DNA of 64,000 nt. Source: Arenimonas caeni (GTDB lineage Bacteria > Pseudomonadota > Gammaproteobacteria > Xanthomonadales > Xanthomonadaceae). Below, in pieces: positions 12,568 to 20,708 of the stretch; position 1 is the first letter of the stretch; the number at the start of each line of letters is the position of its first letter. The position numbers and the translations under genes were made by a program. The notes beneath the pieces are model-generated. The model was not told the DNA's origin and did no database searches. It saw nothing but the letters and a program-made list of their open reading frames with translations. Location: contig NZ_KZ679084.1 in NCBI RefSeq assembly GCF_003024235.1, positions 124,001 through 188,000 of the forward strand. Reading direction: 5' to 3'.

Positions 12568-13137
12568 ATGAACACTGTCCGTAGCATCCGAGGCCTCGCC
12601 CTCACCGGCGTGGCGGCCCTCGGCCTGATCGCGATGACCCCGGCCCTGGCCGAATCCGACTTCGTCACCGGCGGCGGCGCGCTCTCCGCGAATGCCGACC
12701 TGGACTTCGAGGTCATCATCCCGCGCTTCATCAGCTTCCGCGTGGGCAGCACCGGCGGCACCGAGGACCTGGTGCAGTTCAACGTGGCCGCGGCCGACGT
12801 CGGCGTCAGCGGCCCGGTTTCGCGCTCCAATGCCTCGGGCGCGCCGATCAACGTGGCCCTTCGCAGCAATGTCGGCAACGTGAACCTGTCGGCGGCCGGC
12901 TCGGGCGCGGGCCTTGTCAGCGGCGGCAACACGATTGCCTGGTCGCAGATCAATGGCACGAGCGACAATGCGGCCAACCTGCCGGTCCCGGCGATCGGCG
13001 CGGCGGCCACTCCGCTCACCGCCACCAACGGCGTGATCAACGAGTCCGCCAACTGGACCTTCACCTACGCCAACAGCGCGCTCGTCAGCGCCGGTACCTA
13101 TACCGGCACCGTGACCTACACCGCCTCGGCCCCGTAA
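12568..13137 (+). CDS. Secreted beta-rich subunit 1 (probable major fibre subunit)
   Basis: A 189-residue exported protein with a clear Sec signal peptide (about 1-28, cut after MTPALA). The mature part is Gly/Ala/Asn/Ser-rich, has no Cys, and looks all-beta, with short alternating strands. It ends in an amphipathic strand, AGTYTGTVTYTASAP, of the kind seen at the C-terminus of pilin-like beta-sandwich subunits. AAAGGAAA sits about 10 bases before the ATG. It is the first gene behind the sigma-54 promoter and is followed by a strong stem-loop, both fitting a major subunit made in excess. I cannot assign it to a named pilin family; SCPU-type pilins are the nearest analogy. Confidence 0.7.
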   Translation: MNTVRSIRGLALTGVAALGLIAMTPALAESDFVTGGGALSANADLDFEVIIPRFISFRVGSTGGTEDLVQFNVAAADVGVSGPVSRSNASGAPINVALRSNVGNVNLSAAGSGAGLVSGGNTIAWSQINGTSDNAANLPVPAIGAAATPLTATNGVINESANWTFTYANSALVSAGTYTGTVTYTASAP

Positions 13138-13156
13138 GGCCGGCTGTCGCTGGAGC

Positions 13157-13185
13157 CCGGAACCGGCCCCTCGGGCCGGTTCCGG
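13157..13185 (+). promoter_or_regulatory. 13-bp mRNA stem-loop between subunit genes
   Basis: Perfect 13-base arms (13157-13169 and 13173-13185) around the triloop CTC, 20 bases after the subunit 1 stop and 17 bases before the next ATG. Most of the stem is GC and no T run follows. In known fimbrial operons, a stem-loop after the major pilin gene protects the upstream mRNA or reduces read-through, raising major over minor subunit. That role is inferred here. Confidence 0.65.
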
Positions 13186-13202
13186 CGCAACGGAATCCAC
13201 TG

Positions 13203-13865
13203 ATGCCCTTCGCCGCCTCCCACCGGTTCGCCATGCTCGTTGCGCTCGCGCTGCTTCCGCAGCTGGCGTCTGCGTACGACGTGAACATCGCCGCCCGCGA
13301 TCCGCGCGCGGTGTACCTGCGAGTGGGCGACGGCGTCATGATCAACGGCCCTTACAGCCGTACCCCATCGATCTTCAATCCCACCTTCCCGACGCCGGGC
13401 GTCGGCGGGAACGTGCCCCTCGTCCGGGCGACCGTCCCGGCAAACCAGGTGGGAAACAACACGTCGATCCTGATGACAACCCCCGGGAACCCGCGCACGA
13501 CCAGCGACTGGGACAACTTCCAGTTCTGCAATTCCGGCCAGGTCTATGTCGGCGGCTTCTACCGGGCCACGAACGCAAGCACCGGCAACACAGCGCGGCT
13601 GACCTACAGCGCCCCGGCGTTCCTGACGAACGAAAACAACCAGACCATACCCATTTCGCAGATCAGCTGGACCACCAGCGGAAATGGCGACGTCGGCGCA
13701 CAGCCCTTCGGTGCGGGCACCTTCAGCGCCGGCAGCACCCAGCTGACCACCATCTCGCGCAACCAGTGGCGCGAGACCTGCATGACGTTCCGCTATGCCA
13801 ACCAGAACCTGGTTGCCTCGGGAACCTATACCGCCACCGTCACCTTTACGCTCTCCCAGCCATGA
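13203..13865 (+). CDS. Secreted beta-rich subunit 2 (probable minor or tip subunit)
   Basis: A 220-residue exported protein. The signal peptide spans about 1-24 (LPQLASA then YDVN). The mature part is beta-rich with two Cys (FQFCNSG and RETCMTF), probably one disulfide, and has Tyr- and Asn-rich stretches. It ends SGTYTATVTFTLSQP, closely matching the terminal strand of subunit 1, so the two are paralogous at least there. It lies 65 bases downstream of subunit 1, after the stem-loop. The larger size and disulfide suit a minor, tip or adhesin role, but no binding domain is recognisable. Confidence 0.65.
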   Translation: MPFAASHRFAMLVALALLPQLASAYDVNIAARDPRAVYLRVGDGVMINGPYSRTPSIFNPTFPTPGVGGNVPLVRATVPANQVGNNTSILMTTPGNPRTTSDWDNFQFCNSGQVYVGGFYRATNASTGNTARLTYSAPAFLTNENNQTIPISQISWTTSGNGDVGAQPFGAGTFSAGSTQLTTISRNQWRETCMTFRYANQNLVASGTYTATVTFTLSQP

Positions 13866-14335
13866 ACCGCAATCTCTGGGGCATGCTCCTGCTATCGGTC
13901 GCCCTCCTCACCGCGGCAAAAGGCGCCGGCGCCCAGGCCATTCGCGTGGACGACAGCCAGAGCCAGGTGCTCGGCAGCACGCTCCGGCTCAAATGGGACC
14001 AGGCCGCCCCTCGGGACGGTCGCGCAGGCACATTGTCCGGATCAATCACCGTGCTGGTGCGTCTTGATGTCCGCGCCTGGCGCGGCCGGAACGCACGCAT
14101 CTACCAGACGTTGCCCGCCCAGGCGGGGGCGGACGTGCTTGCGCATTGGACCAGCCAGGGCGTCCTGCTGCCGGGACAGATGCGAAGCGGTGAGCGCGCT
14201 CTGGTGTATGCGGGCCCCATTACTTCCGACTTCCTTCAAGACACGTTCCGCCTGACGATCCGGGCGAACGGGGACACGCTCGAACGAGCGGAGCGCCTTG
14301 ACTTCGGCTTCGAGATCGAACCGGAGGCCATGTGA
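13862..14335 (+). CDS. Third secreted beta-rich protein of the fibre operon
   Basis: A 157-residue protein with a signal peptide (about 1-24, ending AAKGAGA). The mature 130 residues are predicted mostly beta, with no Cys: SGSITVLVRLDVRAWRGR, then ALVYAGPI, DTFRLTIRANGD and LDFGFEIEPEAM. Start ATG 13862 overlaps the subunit 2 stop (ATGA); longer in-frame starts lie inside subunit 2 and lack a signal peptide. I do not recognise the family. It could be a minor subunit, anchor or assembly factor. Base composition here is noticeably less GC-rich than in flanking housekeeping genes. Confidence 0.65.
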   Translation: MNRNLWGMLLLSVALLTAAKGAGAQAIRVDDSQSQVLGSTLRLKWDQAAPRDGRAGTLSGSITVLVRLDVRAWRGRNARIYQTLPAQAGADVLAHWTSQGVLLPGQMRSGERALVYAGPITSDFLQDTFRLTIRANGDTLERAERLDFGFEIEPEAM

Positions 14336-15120
14336 TGAAGCGCGTTGATCTCCTGGCCGCAGTGGCTCTGCTGGCATCCATGACGGGTAATGCCTGGGCC
14401 CAAGGCTTCGATGCCCTGGTATTGCCGCCCAGGTTTGAAGACTCCGCCCGGCAAGGCAACGTCTATCGCAATGTCATCGAGATCCAGAGCGCTTCGCCCA
14501 GCCCCACGCGGTTCAACATCCGTACGGCCGACTGGGTGCTCGATGCCAACGGCGATGCCGTGTTCGACTACAAACTGGCCCCCGACAGCTGCCGCCCATG
14601 GGTCGGATTGGAGGCCACTGAAGCCTTGGTGGAGGCCAATGGTCGAAAGCGCCTTCGCTTTGAGGTTGCAGTTCCCGCGGATGCCCCGTCCGGCCAATGC
14701 CGATTCGCGATCATGGTCGAAGGCCAGCCCCAGACCACGGAAGCGGGCATGTCGGTCGCTGGCCGCATCGGCATCATTGTCTACCTGACGATCGGCGACG
14801 GCGCCGCCCGCCTCGCAATCACCGATATCCGCGTCGAATCAATCGAGGGCCGCGAGTTGCCGGTCGTGAGCGTCCGCAATGACGGCAATGCGCATGGCCG
14901 GCTCCAGGGGTTTGTTGCGGGCCTCGACGCCGAGGGACGTCGCTGGACCCTGATTCCCGTTTCACACCCCGTTCTCCCGGGAGTGACTCGCCAGATCCCG
15001 CTGGAACCAATCCCCGACGAAGATTCGGGTCCGGCTGCCCTCGCATTCCCGATTCAACTGCGCGGCCAACTCGACTGGGGTGGCCAGCGCATCCCGGTCG
15101 AGGGTACGGCCAACCGATGA
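14335..15120 (+). CDS. PapD-like periplasmic chaperone
   Basis: A 261-residue exported protein with the build of a two-domain immunoglobulin-like pilus chaperone. The signal peptide is about 1-22 (ending NAWA). Domain 1 has the conserved pattern LPPRFEDSARQGNVYRNVIE, then RFNIRTADWVLDANGD and RFEVAVPADAPSGQCRFAI. A second beta domain starts near residue 160 and runs to GQRIPVEGTANR. GGAGG at 14323-14327 is 7 bases before the ATG at 14335; a GTG three bases earlier is possible but too close to it. It lies between the subunits and the barrel gene, as chaperones do in chaperone-usher operons. Confident of fold class, less so of clade. Confidence 0.65.
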   Translation: MKRVDLLAAVALLASMTGNAWAQGFDALVLPPRFEDSARQGNVYRNVIEIQSASPSPTRFNIRTADWVLDANGDAVFDYKLAPDSCRPWVGLEATEALVEANGRKRLRFEVAVPADAPSGQCRFAIMVEGQPQTTEAGMSVAGRIGIIVYLTIGDGAARLAITDIRVESIEGRELPVVSVRNDGNAHGRLQGFVAGLDAEGRRWTLIPVSHPVLPGVTRQIPLEPIPDEDSGPAALAFPIQLRGQLDWGGQRIPVEGTANR

Positions 15121-17090
15121 GCCTGCCGCCCAATCGGCCGTTGGCGGCCGGAATCTCCCTCATCCTCCTTACCTGCGGCGTGGCATCCCAGGCGTTGGCA
15201 TGGGATGAGCCGCCGGAAGAGCCTGCCTACCAGGACCGCATCATCGACCCCGACAAGCTGGCGCCGTTGCCGCCGGATGACGATGAGCAGTTCGACGCCT
15301 CGGGCTTGCCACGCAGTTGGCGCCTGGAGGTCTTGACCAGCCAGATCAAACGTGGCGACGAAAAATTCAGCGAGTCGGGCTTCAGCTTCGGCGGACTTTG
15401 GGAAACCGCGGACTGGGGCAGCTTTTCGCTCGACGCTACCGCATTCCAGAGCGACCAAGGCCGCAACGGCGGCAGCCGCTGGATCGGCACCGCGACGATC
15501 TGGCAGCGAAACCTGCGCTTCGATGGTGGCTGGCGCGTCGACAACGGACTTGGCGTACTCAACACGCCCCTGACGCCACTGCAGCGCGACCAATACCGCT
15601 TCTTCCTCCCCAGCGCACCCTTCTCGGGTCTCGTGAGCCAGTGGGAGAACACGGAGGATGAAAGGCGATTCTTCGCTGGCTTCGGCCAGGCGGGCGTATT
15701 TTCCGGCGCCCGCGTGGTTGGTTTTGACCAGGCCGAGGGCCAGGTGGGAACGCTCGGCTCCCAGTGGCGGTGGTCACCCGACTGGACCGGCGCCCTTGCC
15801 GTGCTCGCCACGGATGGCAGGATCGTGCCCGACGAACTGGGGTCTGGCCAGTACCAGGATGGTCGAACCGAGGCAGCGGTCTTCAGCACGGGCTGGGCGG
15901 GAACCCAGGATGAAGCGAAACTCCACCTGCACTCCAGCCGTGGATACCTGGGCGACGCTTTTGGCGCCTGGACCGACATCGAATCCCGGCGTGGCCGCTA
16001 CACGTACAACTACGGAGCGTTCAGGCTCGAGCCCGGGCTGGCCTGGGGTGCCTTGCCCATCAACAACGACGCGCAGGGCCTGCACTTCCGCACCAACTAC
16101 CGGCATCCGCGATGGACTTGGTCGGTGGGCATCGACCAGATCCAGTCGGTAAGTGGGAACAGCTTCGAGGGCACCTACGCCAACGCATTCCTGCGCTACC
16201 AGGCACGAGCCAACCTCGGCGTGGGCGGCAGCCTGAACGTGCGCCGCTCCGAGACCGACACCGATTTTTCCACGCGCTGGTTCGCAGATCGCCGTGCCCG
16301 CTGGGGCATTACGCGGATCCAACTCGACCAGGCCCATACCAGCGAACGTGATGATTGGCAGATCACCCTCGACCAGGACCTGCCGATGCAAACCGGCTCG
16401 CGACTGACAGTATCGGGCAGCATTGCCGTCGAGGACCAGGACGGCGTTGGCAGGACCGACACGTTCACGCTGGCAGCGCTCGGAGGAATCGAGCTGACGG
16501 ATCGGATCAGCCTGGATGGCAACCTGCGCTGGATCAGGGGAAACGGCCCGAACGCCTACCGTGGCACCGATCTGAACCTGAGCCTGAATTGGCGACTGGC
16601 GAGCAACTGGTGGCTTACCGCCACTGCCTACAACAATCGCGGCGAGCAACGCTCGCCGTTCCAGCTCGACCCCTTGGCGCCACCGGATGTCTTCGTCGGG
16701 ATCCCGCGCGAGCGTTCGATCTTCCTCAGCCTGCGTTACCAGCGGCAGGCCGGATCCTCGGCCGTGGTGCTCGGAGGAATGCCCGGCACGGCGGCCGGCA
16801 ACATCAGGGGAAGCGTCTTCCTCGACGAGAACGGCGATGGAATCCGCTCGGCCGCGGAACTGCCTGCCGTGAACGTCACGGTCATCCTCGACGGCCGCTA
16901 CTCGGTTCGCACCGACAGCCAGGGCGAATTCGAGTTCCCGCGCGTCGCGGTCGGCGCGCACACCATCGAAGTGGTGCCCGACAACCTGCCGCTGCCCTGG
17001 TTCCTCGACGAGCAGGCCGACCGCCGCGCGGTCGAGGTGCAGGTGCGCGACACGGTCCGCGTCGACATCGGCGCGCGGAGGCAGCGATGA
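15117..17090 (+). CDS. Usher-like outer-membrane beta-barrel with C-terminal SdrD-B-like domain
   Basis: A 657-residue exported protein. The signal peptide is about 1-28 (ASQALA then WDEPPEE), followed by an acidic Pro-rich stretch (29-58). About 500 residues of alternating aromatic/polar beta strands follow, typical of an outer-membrane barrel (e.g. LSLNWRLASNWWLTATAYNN, then RSIFLSLRYQRQ). Residues about 560-657 form a separate domain beginning IRGSVFLDENGDGIRSAAEL, the Ca-binding-like SdrD-B or carboxypeptidase-regulatory signature. Its ATG overlaps the chaperone stop. It is shorter than classical ushers (about 800) and I see no standard usher motifs, so it is either a divergent CS1-like usher or a different pore. 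Its last 150 bases are much more GC-rich than the rest. Confidence 0.65.
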   Translation: MSLPPNRPLAAGISLILLTCGVASQALAWDEPPEEPAYQDRIIDPDKLAPLPPDDDEQFDASGLPRSWRLEVLTSQIKRGDEKFSESGFSFGGLWETADWGSFSLDATAFQSDQGRNGGSRWIGTATIWQRNLRFDGGWRVDNGLGVLNTPLTPLQRDQYRFFLPSAPFSGLVSQWENTEDERRFFAGFGQAGVFSGARVVGFDQAEGQVGTLGSQWRWSPDWTGALAVLATDGRIVPDELGSGQYQDGRTEAAVFSTGWAGTQDEAKLHLHSSRGYLGDAFGAWTDIESRRGRYTYNYGAFRLEPGLAWGALPINNDAQGLHFRTNYRHPRWTWSVGIDQIQSVSGNSFEGTYANAFLRYQARANLGVGGSLNVRRSETDTDFSTRWFADRRARWGITRIQLDQAHTSERDDWQITLDQDLPMQTGSRLTVSGSIAVEDQDGVGRTDTFTLAALGGIELTDRISLDGNLRWIRGNGPNAYRGTDLNLSLNWRLASNWWLTATAYNNRGEQRSPFQLDPLAPPDVFVGIPRERSIFLSLRYQRQAGSSAVVLGGMPGTAAGNIRGSVFLDENGDGIRSAAELPAVNVTVILDGRYSVRTDSQGEFEFPRVAVGAHTIEVVPDNLPLPWFLDEQADRRAVEVQVRDTVRVDIGARRQR

Positions 17091-17392
17091 ACCTGCGCAC
17101 CGCCCCGCGACCGAAGGGCATCGTGCTGCGGCTGATGGTGCTGGTCACCGCGGCCACGCTGGCGGTCTTCCTGCAGGCCGGCGCCGGCGCCTCGCAGGGC
17201 ACCGGGCAGCCCGAACCCGTTGAACGCAGCGTGCCCGACCGCGCCGGGGAAGCCACCGGTGCCTGCGGCGCGCCGGCCGAACCAGCGGCGGCGCTGAACC
17301 ACCCTGCCCTGTTGGCTGCCGCTCAGCCCAGCGCCGCTTCCAGCAGCCTGGCCAGCAGCGACTGCAGCCGCGACGCCAGCGCCGGCTCGTAG
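17087..17392 (+). CDS. Small membrane-anchored or secreted protein ending the fibre operon
   Basis: A 101-residue frame whose ATG overlaps the barrel stop (ATGA). A basic N-terminus precedes one hydrophobic segment (about 12-32, IVLRLMVLVTAATLAVFLQA), then a Gly/Pro/Ala/Ser-rich tail with two Cys. The last 70 bases run opposite to the 3' end of hutG, which is unusual and lowers confidence in the exact end. Coupling to the barrel gene and the signal-like start support a real gene, perhaps an assembly accessory. No family recognised. Confidence 0.5.
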   Translation: MNLRTAPRPKGIVLRLMVLVTAATLAVFLQAGAGASQGTGQPEPVERSVPDRAGEATGACGAPAEPAAALNHPALLAAAQPSAASSSLASSDCSRDASAGS

Positions 17393-18102
17393 CGCACCGC
17401 GGCCTCGTCCATGTAGCAGCACTGGGCGATCTCGAGCTGGATCGCCTCGACGCCCTGCGCCGGCTGGCCGTAGTGGCGCGTGATGTGGCCGCCCTTGAAG
17501 CGCCCGTTCGCCACCCAGGTGTAGTCGTCCTGCCCGGCCAGCACGGCCTCGAGCCGGGCCTGCGTGGCCGGCGCGCAGCTGGCGCCGGCGGCGGTGCCGA
17601 GGTTGAGGTCGGGCAGCCGGCCCTCGAACAGGAAAGGCACCACGCTGCGGATCGAATGCCCTTCCCAGAGCACGGCGCGGCCGTGGGCGGCGCGCAGGCG
17701 CGCCAGTTCGCCGGCCAGCGCGTCGTGGTAGGGGCGCCAGTAGCGCTGCACGCGCGCCTGCACCTCGTCGGGCGCCGGCGCCTGCCCGGGCAGGTAGATC
17801 GGCTCGCCGTCGAAGCCAGTGGCCGGGCACAGGCCGGTGGTGTTCTGGCCCGGATAAAGCGAAACATCGTCCGGCGGACGGTTGAGGTCGACCACGTAGC
17901 GCGAGTAGCGCGGCACCAGCACCGAGGCACCGGCCGCGCGCGCGAAGTCGTAGAGGCGGCTGACGAACCAGTCGGTGTCGGGAACGGCGCGGGCGGCGCC
18001 GGTGAGCCGCGCGGCGATGTCGTCGGGCAGCGCGGTGCCGTCGTGCGGCAGGCTCACCAGCAGCGGCAGCCGGCCCGTGTGCAGGGTGAAGACGTCAGGC
18101 AT
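17323..18102 (-). CDS. hutG: N-formylglutamate amidohydrolase
   Basis: Final step of one histidine-degradation route: hydrolyses N-formylglutamate to glutamate and formate. The 259-residue protein has the family blocks LLVSLPHDGTALPDD, DTDWFVSRLYDFA, SRYVVDLNRPPDD, LCPATGFDGEPIYLPG, and WEGHSIRSVVPFLFEGRLPD followed by NLGTAAGASC. The His and Asp positions expected of the Zn site are present. Its 3' end overlaps the tail of the small fibre-operon gene on the other strand. It sits 10 bases downstream of the DadA-like gene, probably one transcript. hutU is about 45 kb away; hutH and hutI are not in the window. Confidence 0.93.
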   Translation of the reverse strand: MPDVFTLHTGRLPLLVSLPHDGTALPDDIAARLTGAARAVPDTDWFVSRLYDFARAAGASVLVPRYSRYVVDLNRPPDDVSLYPGQNTTGLCPATGFDGEPIYLPGQAPAPDEVQARVQRYWRPYHDALAGELARLRAAHGRAVLWEGHSIRSVVPFLFEGRLPDLNLGTAAGASCAPATQARLEAVLAGQDDYTWVANGRFKGGHITRHYGQPAQGVEAIQLEIAQCCYMDEAAVRYEPALASRLQSLLARLLEAALG

Positions 18103-18111
18103 GCCGCCAGT

Positions 18112-19365
18112 CTAGCCGGCCAGGCGCGCCGGCGAGTACGGGGCCGGGTCGATCGCCGGCGCGCGGCCGGTCATCAGGTCGGCGAGCAGTCGGCCGGTGC
18201 CGGCGCTCATGCCCATGCCCATCATGCCGTGGCCGGTGGCCAGGAACAGGTTGTTGTAGCCCGGCGCGCGACCCAGCAGCGGCAGGTCGTCGTAGACCAT
18301 CGGCCGCCAGCCGCACCACTGCTCGCGCTTGACCGGCCCCGCCGGCTCACGCAGGTAGTCGGCGGCGCCACGCTCGAGCGCGGCGAGCCGGCGCGGGTTG
18401 AGGCTGTCGTCGAAACCGCTGAACTCCATGGTGCTGCCAAGCCGGAAACCGTCGGCCCAGGTGGTGACGCAGACGCTGCGCTCCTTGAGCACCAGCGGCC
18501 GGCGCGGCACGGTGCCCGGGCGGTCGTAGGTGATCGAATAGCCCTTGCCCGGCTGGATCGGGATCGGCAGGCCGAGGTTGTCGGCGAACCGCGCCGACCA
18601 GGCGCCCATGGCCAGCAGCACGCGCGCGCCGCTGCGCCTGCCCTCGCTGGTCTGCACCACCTCGACGCCGTTGCGGCCACGCTCGAAACCGTCGACCCGC
18701 ACGCCTTCCTCGATCACGCCGCCCGCCTCGCGCACGATGCGCGCCAGCCCGGCGGTGTAGCGGTCGGGGCGCAGCTGGGCGTCGCCGGGGAAATGGATGG
18801 CGCCGGCCAGGCCGGGCCGGAGCGCGGGTTCGTCCGCGGCCAGCGCGGCGCCGTCGAGCACCCGCGCCGGGATGCCCAGCTCGGCCAGCAGCGGCAGCTC
18901 GCGCTGGTGGTGCTCGAGCGCGCGTGCGCCGCGGAAGACGTAATGCAGGCCCGCCGCCTCGAAGCCGCAGTCCAGGCCCTGGCCGTAGACCAGGTCCTCC
19001 ACCAGGGCACGCGAGTACTTGAGCAATGCGCCCTTGGCCAGGCCGCTGGCGCGCCAGTCGCGCGCGTTGCAGCGGCCGGCGACGCGGGCCAGCCAGCGCA
19101 TCAGCGCCGGATCCCAGCGCGGCCGGATGTACAGCGGCGCGGACGGGCTGAGCATCCAGGCCAGGCCGCGGCCCACCATGCCCGGCGCCGCCAGCGGCGC
19201 GGCGTGGCTGGGCGTGAGCGTGCCGCAGTTGCCCCAGGAACTGCCGCCGCCGACCTTGCCGGCCTCGAGCACGCGCACCGAACGGCCTTCGGCCAGCAGG
19301 TAATGGGCGCAGGCCAGGCCGATCACGCCTCCGCCCAGCACCAGCACATCCGCATCATGGCTCAT
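18112..19365 (-). CDS. FAD-dependent amino-acid dehydrogenase, DadA family
   Basis: A 417-residue FAD enzyme of the DAO/DadA superfamily. The N-terminal Rossmann motif VLVLGGGVIGLACAHYLLAEG binds FAD. GGSSWGNCGTLTPSHAAPLA is the DadA-type second motif, and the C-terminal GWRPMVYDDLPLLGRAPGYN with FLATGHGMMGMGMSAGTG closes the FAD site. Likely oxidises a D-amino acid or a hydroxyproline-type imino acid, passing electrons to the membrane chain. Substrate cannot be fixed because there is no racemase neighbour. It lies just upstream of hutG on the same strand (10-base gap), suggesting an amino-acid catabolism pair. Confidence 0.82.
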   Translation of the reverse strand: MSHDADVLVLGGGVIGLACAHYLLAEGRSVRVLEAGKVGGGSSWGNCGTLTPSHAAPLAAPGMVGRGLAWMLSPSAPLYIRPRWDPALMRWLARVAGRCNARDWRASGLAKGALLKYSRALVEDLVYGQGLDCGFEAAGLHYVFRGARALEHHQRELPLLAELGIPARVLDGAALAADEPALRPGLAGAIHFPGDAQLRPDRYTAGLARIVREAGGVIEEGVRVDGFERGRNGVEVVQTSEGRRSGARVLLAMGAWSARFADNLGLPIPIQPGKGYSITYDRPGTVPRRPLVLKERSVCVTTWADGFRLGSTMEFSGFDDSLNPRRLAALERGAADYLREPAGPVKREQWCGWRPMVYDDLPLLGRAPGYNNLFLATGHGMMGMGMSAGTGRLLADLMTGRAPAIDPAPYSPARLAG

Positions 19366-19407
19366 GCGCGGCAGTTTACCCGGCGGGCGGGGCGGCTGGG
19401 GGCCGGA

Positions 19408-20658
19408 TCAGCGCCGCATCGGCGGCGGCTGCAGGTAGGTCGCTGCCCGCCACAGCCATTCCATCGGGCCGAAGCGGAAACGCGCCAGCCACCAGTGGCT
19501 CAGCAGCACCTGCAGGCCGAACAGGGCCAGCACGAACAGCGGCTGCCAGGCCCGGGGCAGTTGCTCGAAATACCCGAGGCCGTAGCCGTAGAAGATCGTG
19601 GTGCAGACCACCGACTGCATCAGGTAGTTGGTCAGGGCCATGCGCCCGGCCGGCGCCAGCAGGCCCAGGAACCGTCCCAGGACCGGCGACTGCAGCCCGC
19701 GCACGAACCAGGCCAGGTAGGCCAGGGCCATCACGGCGCCGCCAAGCATCTGCAGCGCCTGCGCCGTCGACGAGACCAGGTCCAGCCGGCCGAAATCCAT
19801 GGTCGGCAGCATCGCGTAGGCGCCCAGCACCATCGCCAGGCCCAGCCCCAGGCCGCCCCAGCGCAGCCGGGCGAACAGTCGCGCGTGTTCTTCGGGGCGG
19901 GCGATGGCGCCGCTGCGGGTGAACCAGGCGCCCACCAGGAACAGGCCGAGGATGAAGGCGCCGAAGACGAAGACGTAACCGATCATCCCGAGGAAATCAT
20001 CGACGCGCTGGGCCGTGGCCTCGGCGTAGGTGCCGCTGCCGTAGGCGAGGCGCTGGGCCTCGATGATGCCGGCGGTGTGCTCGGCCTGCTGGGCCATGGC
20101 CTGGTCGAAACTGGCGCGCGCCTCGTCCGGAAGCGCCTGCATGGCGGTTCCCAACAGCCCCATCAACAGGATGAAGGCCGCCGGCAGCAGCATGAGGCCG
20201 ACGCCCCACTTGGGCAGGCGCGACTGCGGCGTGCCGCGGAAGCACAGGCCCAGCAGCAGGCCCATCAGCGCGTACGTCACCAGGATGTCGCCCGGCCAGA
20301 CCAGCAGGGCGTGCGCCAGGCCGATGAGCAGCAGCACGCCCACGCGCCGCAGGTACAGCCCGAGGAAGGGCCGGCCGGCCTCCCCGGCGCGCCTGAGCAT
20401 CACCGCGAAGCCCATGCCGAAGAGCATGGAGAACAGCGGGAAGAACTTGCCCTGCACGCCTAGGTAGATCGCGGCGTCCATCCAGCGGTCGCCACCCTGC
20501 AGGGCGGCGTCCACGCCGGTCATCGAGAGCATGAGCGGGCCGACCATGCCCTCGATGTTCATCAGCAGGATGCCCAGCAGGGCGAAGCCGCGCAGGGCAT
20601 CGAGCGCATGGATGCGGTCGGCGCCCGCGACGGGGGTGAGCAGGGAATCTTGGTTCAT
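19408..20658 (-). CDS. DUF418 multi-pass membrane protein
   Basis: A 416-residue integral membrane protein with about nine or ten hydrophobic segments. It has the DUF418 family opening RIHALDALRGFALLGILLMN and the C-terminal domain with GRMALTNYLMQSVVCTTIFYG and PMEWLWRAATY. Members resemble acyltransferase-3 or YeiB-type transporters; function is not established. The ATG at 20658 fits the usual N-terminus; a longer frame upstream is the out-of-frame slyD region. It lies 50 bases downstream of slyD on the same strand, possibly co-transcribed. Confidence 0.85.
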   Translation of the reverse strand: MNQDSLLTPVAGADRIHALDALRGFALLGILLMNIEGMVGPLMLSMTGVDAALQGGDRWMDAAIYLGVQGKFFPLFSMLFGMGFAVMLRRAGEAGRPFLGLYLRRVGVLLLIGLAHALLVWPGDILVTYALMGLLLGLCFRGTPQSRLPKWGVGLMLLPAAFILLMGLLGTAMQALPDEARASFDQAMAQQAEHTAGIIEAQRLAYGSGTYAEATAQRVDDFLGMIGYVFVFGAFILGLFLVGAWFTRSGAIARPEEHARLFARLRWGGLGLGLAMVLGAYAMLPTMDFGRLDLVSSTAQALQMLGGAVMALAYLAWFVRGLQSPVLGRFLGLLAPAGRMALTNYLMQSVVCTTIFYGYGLGYFEQLPRAWQPLFVLALFGLQVLLSHWWLARFRFGPMEWLWRAATYLQPPPMRR

Positions 20659-20708
20659 GGCGAAGGGCCTCCCCGCCCCGTCGTCGCTCCGGCCGGGATC
20701 GGCCGGGG

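Noticed and set aside
13203-13865. Naming the subunits spore coat U (SCPU) pilins
   Set aside because: Only the last strand looks similar; the characteristic Cys pattern is absent in subunit 1, so the family name is not supported.
15117-17090. Naming the barrel a classical FimD/PapC usher
   Set aside because: Too short and no usher signature visible; kept as usher-like.
17473-20463. 996-residue plus-strand open frame
   Set aside because: Antisense to hutG, the dadA-like gene and the DUF418 gene, all of which have clear family motifs; His/Gln/Ala/Arg-rich composition is typical of GC-rich shadows.
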